Shown: positions 1-2,856 of the stretch, in pieces | Layout of the letters: each line of letters opens with the position of its first letter | Position numbering within the stretch: position 1 is the first letter of the stretch | Origin: Microcaldota archaeon | Lineage (GTDB): Archaea > Micrarchaeota > Micrarchaeia > Micrarchaeales > CABMGC01 | Assembly: GCA_021821605.1 (NCBI GenBank) | Contig: JAKACG010000049.1 | Coordinates: 1-5,188, forward strand | Length of the DNA stretch: 5,188 nt | Direction: 5' to 3' | The notes under the pieces: generated by a model | What the model was told of the DNA's origin: nothing | Seen by the model: only the letters and a program-made list of their open reading frames with translations | The model's database searches: none | Program-made: the position numbers and the translations under genes

Positions 1-348
1 AAGGTCTGTTCCTACTACATGCATGTTTTCTCCTGTTTCCAAGTCCTTATTTCTATTAATCATAAACTTTGGAATATTATATGCTAATGGATCCTTTATT
101 ATTCCTTCGAGCTGTGCAAGCTGTGGGTCGCTAAGTGTGCCTATCTCTGTATTTGGGTCAACTCCAAACTTGTCCTTAAATCCTTTGGCCATGGCGCTTG
201 CCATATTATGTCCTATGCCTTTTATCTGCATTAAACCTCTGATGACATTATACCTTCCGTTAATGTCTCTTCCGGCCATTCTTATTATGCTTACCTCTAC
301 CTTTTCCTTTGCCTTAGGCTCTTTGCTTTTTTGCTCTTTTTGATCCAT
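1..348 (-). CDS. rps13: 30S ribosomal protein uS13 (S13p/S18e), 5' part only
   Basis: This is the small-subunit head protein that contacts 16S rRNA and the tRNA in the P site. The first 116 codons are present and the frame runs off the left edge, so the C-terminal part with the KKIRSYRG-like RNA-binding segment is missing. A Lys/Glu-rich extension (residues 1-18) is followed by the conserved start around IIRMAGRDI (21-29) and the helix-two-turns-helix signature IKGIGHNMA (42-50). Next come TLSDPQLAQLEGII (71-84) and NIPKFMINRNKDLETGENMHVVGTDL (91-116), which is the archaeal/eukaryotic form rather than the bacterial one. The ATG at 348-346 is preceded by GGTG (357-354) with a 5-nt spacer, a good match to the 16S anti-SD. 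The start lies 40 nt after the tRNA-Ser gene on the same strand, so co-transcription is possible. Family assignment is firm. Confidence 0.95.
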   Translation of the reverse strand, partial: MDQKEQKSKEPKAKEKVEVSIIRMAGRDINGRYNVIRGLMQIKGIGHNMASAMAKGFKDKFGVDPNTEIGTLSDPQLAQLEGIIKDPLAYNIPKFMINRNKDLETGENMHVVGTDL

Positions 349-383
349 TCATGCACCAGTTAAATCTTAAATTTTTTAAACAT

Positions 384-388
384 AAAAA
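384..388 (-). terminator. T-run directly after tRNA-Ser
   Basis: Five consecutive T residues on the minus strand begin immediately after discriminator base 389. Short T-runs of this kind can end archaeal transcripts without a hairpin. If read through, the transcript would continue into rps13, so this may be only a partial terminator or just processing context. Confidence 0.35.
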
Positions 389-402
389 CGCCAGGGCTGG
401 GA

Positions 403-440
403 TTTCCATAATGCTTTTTGAGTTACAAAAAGCCCTTTAT
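403..440 (-). other. tRNA-Ser intron 2, T loop 59/60, 38 nt
   Basis: The T-stem halves are separated by extra sequence that forms a complete hBHBh' motif. The outer helix is the T stem (451-447/401-397). The 3' bulge is A404-A403-T402. The 4-bp central helix TTCA (446-443) pairs with TGGA (408-405), including one U-G pair. The 5' bulge is A442-A441-A440. The inner helix TAA (439-437) pairs with TTA (411-409), followed by a small internal loop. An 8-bp stem GCTTTTTG (433-426)/CAAAAAGC (420-413) is closed by TAACT. Cleavage after the second base of each bulge (after 441 and after 403) gives the mature loop TTCAAAT. Position 59/60 is a known but non-canonical intron site. Confidence 0.88.
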
Positions 441-472
441 TTTGAACCCAGATGGCTCGAGAGCCATACGCT

Positions 473-484
473 GACAGGTTCAAT
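473..484 (-). other. tRNA-Ser intron 1, anticodon loop 37/38, 12 nt
   Basis: Cutting after A37 (485) and before A38 (472) restores a standard anticodon loop. The flanks fold as a bulge-helix-bulge for the archaeal splicing endonuclease. The outer helix is the anticodon stem. The 3' bulge is T474-C473-A472. The 4-position central helix is C490-G475, U489/U476 mismatch, G488-C477 and G487-C478. The 5' bulge is A486-A485-A484. Only TTGAA (483-479) remains beyond the 5' bulge, so the inner helix is missing and the motif is relaxed. This is the canonical archaeal tRNA intron site, at the short end of known sizes. Confidence 0.85.
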
Positions 485-530
485 TTCCAGGCGTACGCGT
501 TACCGGATTCTGCCACCCTGGCATTTTCCT

Positions 531-557
531 TATATTATATACAGTAAAGCTTAAAAC
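531..557 (-). promoter_or_regulatory. probable tRNA-Ser promoter region
   Basis: Two AT-rich candidates lie upstream of the tRNA on the minus strand. GTTTTAAG (557-550) is centred about 31 nt before the mature 5' end, which suits a TATA box with a start site a few bases upstream of the tRNA. ATATAATATA (540-531) is a better-looking A/T block but lies only 9 nt from the tRNA, too close for normal TATA spacing. The box choice is unresolved. Confidence 0.35.
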
Positions 558-560
558 TAT

Positions 561-596
561 TATTAGCTAATACTTTATCCGTATTAGTATTTAAAA
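561..596 (+). promoter_or_regulatory. TATTAG motif cluster abutting a TATA box
   Basis: TATTAG occurs at 561-566, in inverted form as CTAATA at 567-572, and again at 582-587. The first two form a perfect 12-bp palindrome. CTAATAC (567-573) and GTATTAG (581-587) form a 7-bp inverted repeat with a 7-nt spacer. The last copy directly abuts the TATA-like TATTTAAAA (588-596), which would place a plus-strand start near 618. The layout resembles an operator beside the core promoter, between the tRNA and the plus-strand genes. The regulator, if any, is unknown, and AT-richness raises the chance background. Confidence 0.4.
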
Positions 597-628
597 CTTG
601 CTTTTTAACAGGGGTATTGAGGTGTGAG

Positions 629-730
629 ATGCCTCCAAAGCTAAAATCAAAAAACTTTTCTTTTACTTATTCTAACAGTATATGTGCTTTAAATAGTTTA
701 TTTAGTGTTAAAATAATATTCAACCTATAA
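629..730 (+). CDS. possible 33-residue small protein
   Basis: An ATG at 629 opens a 33-codon frame beginning MPPKLKSKNF and ending at TAA (728-730). In its favour are an SD-like GAGGTG (619-624) with a 4-nt spacer and a TATA-like box at 588-596, which predicts a start site near 618. Against it, the product is low-complexity (Lys, Asn, Ser, hydrophobics), shows no recognisable domain, and lies in very AT-rich DNA. The SD is part of a potential hairpin (GAGG 619-622 with CCTC 632-635) that also encloses the start codon. No family is recognised. The stretch may instead be a non-coding leader or RNA. Confidence 0.25.
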   Translation: MPPKLKSKNFSFTYSNSICALNSLFSVKIIFNL

Positions 731-795
731 TTACCTTTAACTTTGTTTTATATCTTCTTGTATGTATTTTATCTCTTAATTTTTCCTTTTTGTTG
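731..795 (+). terminator. pyrimidine/T-rich tract upstream of the 60-residue gene
   Basis: After the possible small ORF, the plus strand is dominated by T with repeated runs of four to five, for example TTTTTCCTTTTT near 779-790. Archaeal RNA polymerase terminates at such T-tracts without hairpins, so this stretch could end any transcript starting near 618. It contains no coding potential that I can support on either strand. Confidence 0.3.
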
Positions 796-865
796 TATAA
801 AATCCGAAATAAATAGAAAGATTTAATAATGAGTTTAGATAATTTCTATTCCTTGAGGAATTAAA
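796..865 (+). promoter_or_regulatory. promoter and leader of the 60-residue gene
   Basis: Two TATA candidates are present. TATAAAAT (796-803) predicts a start near 826. TTTAATAA (822-829), preceded by purine-rich AGAAAGA (815-821) like an archaeal BRE, predicts a start near 851 and a leader of about 15 nt. The SD is GAGG (855-858), 7 nt before the ATG at 866. A 5-bp hairpin ATTCC (848-852)/GGAAT (857-861) with loop TTGA covers it. An 11-codon ORF (829-864, MSLDNFYSLRN) ends one base before the ATG and would be translated only from the upstream start. Confidence 0.45.
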
Positions 866-1048
866 ATGGAAACTAAAATTAAAACATCACACACATCTAT
901 AATACTAGACATAGCAAGATTGCAGACAAAAGAAACAAAAACACCGTTGACGCCTAACGAAGTAACTGCTCTTCAAGATGCGTTGTGGAAACATCTTGCA
1001 AGAAGAGAAGCAGCATCTTCGGCAAGACTTAAGAGATTAAAAAGGTAA
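866..1048 (+). CDS. small basic protein of unknown function (60 aa)
   Basis: I do not recognise a family. The product has a polar N-terminus (residues 1-8), a short hydrophobic/amphipathic stretch SIILDIARLQ (11-20), a Thr/Lys/Pro linker (21-30), and then a likely amphipathic helix from about 30 to the end (TPNEVTALQDALWKHLARREAAS) finishing in the basic tail RLKRLKR. There are no cysteines, no metal-binding motif and no membrane segment. The basic C-terminal helix would suit nucleic-acid or ribosome binding, but that is inference. The start is supported by GAGG (855-858) at 7-nt spacing, and codon use looks genuine. The stop at 1046-1048 lies 2 nt from the stop of the convergent lysS gene, so transcripts probably overlap. 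Confidence 0.7.
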   Translation: METKIKTSHTSIILDIARLQTKETKTPLTPNEVTALQDALWKHLARREAASSARLKRLKR

Positions 1049-1069
1049 AATTATCTTTCTTTTCTCATA
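1035..1069. terminator. shared T-rich ends of the convergent 60-aa gene and lysS
   Basis: Just after the lysS stop, the minus strand reads TTTTACCTTTTTAATC (1050-1035), inside the 3' end of the small gene. Just after the small gene's stop, the plus strand reads TTATCTTTCTTTTCTC (1051-1066), inside the lysS 3' end. Each gene therefore has a T-rich terminator-like tract embedded in its neighbour's coding end, and the 3' ends of the two mRNAs would be complementary. Confidence 0.4.
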
Positions 1070-2490
1070 GCTGGGAAGGCCATAACCTCTTTTATTGAGA
1101 TATTATCGGTAAGTATCATTGCTAATCTATCGATTGAGATTCCTAATCCTGCTGTAGGCGGCATTCCATACTCTATTGCTTGAAGAAACTCTTCATCAGA
1201 CGGTGGAGCTTCGTCATCTCCCATCTTGCGTTCAAGCTCTTGCTCCTCAAATTTCTTTCTCTGTTCTATCGGATCTGTAAGTTCTGAGTAGCAGTTAGCT
1301 TCTTCTCGTCCCGCAATGTATAGTTCAAATCTTTCGCTAAGCAGTGTATTTCCTCTCTTATCTTTTGTAAGTGGACACATATATGATGGGAAGTCAAGAA
1401 CAAATGAGGGATTGAAAAGCTCAGGTTTTATATACTTATCAAATAATGCATCTGCAATATGCATGTTGTTTTTTATATTAACCTCAAGTTTTTCTTTTAA
1501 AGCCACTTCTTCTGCTTTTTCATTTGTTAGAGTAGATACATCAACTCCTATCTTTTTCTTCAATTCATCTACCCAATAGATTCTTTTGAATGGTGGTGTA
1601 AAGTCAAGCTCTTTGCCTTGATACTGCACCTTGTAGCTATTAAAAAGTAGTTTTACCATTCCGCTAAGCAGCTCCTCTACCATCTTCATGTATTCTTCAT
1701 AATCTTTATAAGCCTCATAGCATTCTATTTGCGTAAACTCTGGATTGTGCGTTGAGTCTATATCCTCATTTCTAAAGTCCTTTGAAACCTCGTAAACCTT
1801 TTCAAAACCGCCTATTACCAATCTTTTAAGATATAACTCGTCAGATATTCTTAAGAATCTCTGTTCATCAAGGGCGTTATGTTTTGTTATGAAAGGTTTT
1901 GCATTAGCACCTCCATATACCTCTTGCAGTACTGGAGTTTCAAACTCTATATATCCCCTATTATCAAGAAATTCTCTCATATACTTTAATATTTTAGATC
2001 TGATTATGAAAAACTCCCTAACCTTTGGATTGACTATTAAATCCAAATGCCTTTTTCTATATCTTTGTTCGGTATCCTTTAGTCCATGGAACTTTTCTGG
2101 CAAGGTTCTCAGTGATTTTGCCAATACCTCTATACTCTGTGCATCTAAGCTTACCTCACCTCTTGAGGTTTTTGTTACCTTTCCACTAACTCCTATTATA
2201 TCTGCAACATCGCAAAGCTCAATTATCTCGAAGTACTTATTTTCAATAGAGTCCTTTTTTACTATGATCTGTAGCTTTCCTTTGTAATCTAAAAGATCAA
2301 TAAAGTATATGCCACCCATTTTTCTTATTCCTATTATTCTTCCGGCTACGCTTGCAGTTTTATCTTTTAACTCATCAAAGTTTTTTATTATCTCTACAGA
2401 GTCATGAGTTTTTTTATAAGAATAAGGATATGGATTTATGCCCATCTCTATAAACTTTTTAAGCTTCTCAACTTTAAACTCATCTACCAT
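1051..2490 (-). CDS. lysS: lysyl-tRNA synthetase, class II
   Basis: This cytoplasmic enzyme charges tRNA-Lys with lysine using ATP. At 479 residues it is complete and slightly shorter than typical bacterial LysS. The N-terminal OB-fold anticodon-binding domain spans about residues 45-125 (ASVAGRIIGIRKMGGIYFIDL). The linker signature is DTEQRYRKRHLDLI (139-152). The class II core carries motif 1 (about 168-188, GYIEFETPVL), motif 2 (FRNE 239-242 and HNPEFT 248-253) and motif 3 (GLGISIDRL, 448-456, with R455). LysRS-specific segments are GGANAKPFITKHNALD (193-208), ISDELYLKRLVIGGFEKVYEV (215-235), and the lysine-pocket stretch EANCYSEL (397-404), in which N399, Y401 and E403 match the conserved N-x-F/Y-x-E. 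The usual Gly after FRNE is Asp243. The ATG at 2490 sits about 30 nt below a TATA box, implying a nearly leaderless mRNA; no SD is seen. Confidence 0.97.
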   Translation of the reverse strand: MVDEFKVEKLKKFIEMGINPYPYSYKKTHDSVEIIKNFDELKDKTASVAGRIIGIRKMGGIYFIDLLDYKGKLQIIVKKDSIENKYFEIIELCDVADIIGVSGKVTKTSRGEVSLDAQSIEVLAKSLRTLPEKFHGLKDTEQRYRKRHLDLIVNPKVREFFIIRSKILKYMREFLDNRGYIEFETPVLQEVYGGANAKPFITKHNALDEQRFLRISDELYLKRLVIGGFEKVYEVSKDFRNEDIDSTHNPEFTQIECYEAYKDYEEYMKMVEELLSGMVKLLFNSYKVQYQGKELDFTPPFKRIYWVDELKKKIGVDVSTLTNEKAEEVALKEKLEVNIKNNMHIADALFDKYIKPELFNPSFVLDFPSYMCPLTKDKRGNTLLSERFELYIAGREEANCYSELTDPIEQRKKFEEQELERKMGDDEAPPSDEEFLQAIEYGMPPTAGLGISIDRLAMILTDNISIKEVMAFPAMRKER

Positions 2491-2515
2491 AAAATCAGAT
2501 ATATAAGAAATTCAA

Positions 2516-2531
2516 ATTTATTAAATCTTTT
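2516..2531 (-). promoter_or_regulatory. lysS promoter (TATA and BRE-like)
   Basis: On the minus strand, TTTAATAAAT (2525-2516) is preceded by the purine-rich AAAAGA (2531-2526), an archaeal BRE/TATA arrangement. The box centre is about 30 nt before the lysS ATG, so transcription should start only a few bases upstream of it, which agrees with the absence of an SD. The closer AT block around 2508-2499 is too near the ATG to act as the TATA box. The transposon remnant's right end lies about 20 nt upstream. Confidence 0.5.
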
Positions 2532-2559
2532 CTACACACTTTAACAAAGTGAGCGAGAA

Positions 2560-2584
2560 ATCCCACACGCTTTAGCGGTGGGAT
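2560..2584 (-). repeat. right-end imperfect palindrome of the IS605-type element
   Basis: On the plus strand, ATCCCAC (2560-2566) pairs with GTGGGAT (2578-2584) and CGC (2568-2570) with GCG (2575-2577), around loop TTTA (2571-2574). A2567 is bulged. The architecture matches the left end, with the bulge at the same place. Confidence 0.85.
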
Positions 2585-2648
2585 GAAAGCGAACCGCAGA
2601 TAAATAGAAGAATCCCATTTTTCCATCAGGGATTCATGGACTTCATAC

Positions 2649-2663
2649 TTGGTTTTCAGTTGG
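2649..2663 (-). repeat. 15-bp direct repeat, internal copy
   Basis: The 15-mer CCAACTGAAAACCAA (minus strand) lies within the tnpB remnant, where it encodes part of YQLKTK. An identical copy lies next to the left-end hairpin at 2804-2818. Confidence 0.8.
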
Positions 2664-2803
2664 TATGTTCTCAGTTCATGGACGATTGCCTCACTGGAAA
2701 TCTGAGGTCTTACATCATTTTCCTGAGCGTGGATTTCGGCGTGTCCCGCCGTATAATGTAATTTTGTCACAAACATACATATACCTTTTTGTCTATATTA
2801 TTA

Positions 2804-2818
2804 TTGGTTTTCAGTTGG
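2804..2818 (-). repeat. 15-bp direct repeat, left-end copy
   Basis: This second exact copy of CCAACTGAAAACCAA lies 4 nt inside the left-end hairpin, in the same orientation as the internal copy and 155 bp from it. An exact 15-bp match within 300 bp is unlikely by chance and points to a duplication or a rearrangement during the internal deletion. Confidence 0.8.
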
Positions 2819-2822
2819 GAAG

Positions 2823-2843
2823 CCCACGCCGTTTACGGGTGGG
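2823..2843 (-). repeat. left-end imperfect palindrome of the IS605-type element
   Basis: On the plus strand, CCCAC (2823-2827) pairs with GTGGG (2839-2843) and CCG (2829-2831) with CGG (2836-2838), around loop TTTA (2832-2835). G2828 is unpaired. A single bulged base in a subterminal hairpin is the hallmark recognised by the HUH Y1 transposase on single-stranded DNA. Confidence 0.85.
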
Positions 2844-2856
2844 AGGATGTCACAAT

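Larger units (their letters stand above)
389..522 (-). tRNA. tRNA-Ser(GGA) with two introns (37/38 and 59/60)
   Basis: The acceptor strands GCCAGGG (522-516) and CCCTGGC (396-390) pair perfectly, and 389 gives discriminator G73, as in archaeal serine tRNAs. CCA is not encoded. U8, A14, G18G19 and A21 are in place. The anticodon stem TACGC (495-491)/GCGTA (471-467) closes a loop with anticodon GGA (488-486), which reads UCC and UCU. A long class II variable arm (466-452) has a 5-bp stem, and one unpaired base (452) precedes the T stem, another serine feature. The T stem is CTGGG (451-447)/CCCAG (401-397). Two insertions interrupt it: 484-473 (12 nt) in the anticodon loop and 440-403 (38 nt) in the T loop. 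Removing both leaves 84 nt before CCA addition, with a normal 7-nt anticodon loop and a T loop of TTCAAAT. The D stem is weak: only G10-C25 and C11-G24 pair, A12 faces C23, and G13 faces A22. Confidence 0.93.
2495..2776 (-). pseudogene. tnpB: tnpB 3'-end remnant (IS200/IS605 accessory nuclease)
   Basis: The frame from 2776 translates to 93 residues. Residues 9-50 (TAGHAEIHAQENDVRPQ, then SSEAIVHELRTY and KYEVHESL) look like the C-terminal tail of archaeal TnpB proteins, which often reads roughly xxGHTxxxACGxxVRPxxxxAxxxExxT. Everything upstream is missing: the RuvC-like catalytic Asp/Glu residues and the CxxC zinc ribbon. The frame then reads through the right-end hairpin (IPPLKRVGF, residues 65-73) and out of the element to a stop at 2497-2495, in the lysS promoter region. 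It is therefore not an intact gene. The reading frame is undamaged by stops, suggesting a recent deletion or chance. The start ATG is arbitrary. The interior looks less AT-rich than its flanks. Confidence 0.65.
2549..2850 (-). mobile_element. internally deleted IS200/IS605-type element (about 300 bp)
   Basis: Both ends carry the bulged subterminal hairpins that Y1 transposases (TnpA) of the IS200/IS605 superfamily recognise. Each has an outer stem containing CCCAC/GTGGG, one unpaired base, a 3-bp inner stem and a TTTA loop as read on the plus strand. The left end is at 2823-2843 and the right end at 2560-2584. Read on the minus strand, the left end follows ATTGTGACATCC, the right end is followed by TTCTCGCTCAC, and the tnpB remnant in between runs in the same direction. 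No tnpA and no tnpB catalytic core are present, so movement would need TnpA in trans. These elements make no target duplication, so the outer limits are estimates. The element starts about 7 bp after the stop codon of the large surface-protein gene. Confidence 0.82.

Noticed and set aside
23..343. Plus-strand 106-codon frame opposite rps13
   Set aside because: The minus strand encodes an unmistakable archaeal uS13; this frame is its antisense shadow with no domain or start signal.
473..484. Reading the tRNA without introns, as a tRNA with an enlarged anticodon loop
   Set aside because: The loop would be 19 nt, whereas removing 12 nt at 37/38 gives a standard 7-nt loop and BHB-like flanks.
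351..554. Plus-strand 67-codon frame across the tRNA
   Set aside because: It overlies a structured tRNA gene on the other strand and has no credible product.
829..864. Box C/D or H/ACA guide RNA around AATAATGAG and the nearby hairpin
   Set aside because: There is no acceptable C box (RUGAUGA) with paired D/D' boxes, and no ACA at a suitable distance from a hairpin.
1316..2287. Plus-strand frames of 87 and 132 codons within lysS
   Set aside because: Antisense shadows of a well-conserved aminoacyl-tRNA synthetase gene.
2495..2776. The minus-strand 93-codon frame as an intact gene
   Set aside because: It reads through a transposon terminal hairpin and out into flanking DNA; only the middle resembles a protein family (TnpB tail), so it is treated as a remnant.
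2649..2818. The 15-bp repeats as a minimal CRISPR array
   Set aside because: There are only two copies, 140 bp between them, one lies inside the tnpB remnant, and there are no cas genes nearby.
2820..2845. Left-end hairpin as a transcription terminator for the surface-protein gene
   Set aside because: It lacks a following T-run on the minus strand and has the bulged design of an IS605 end, so the transposon explanation is better.
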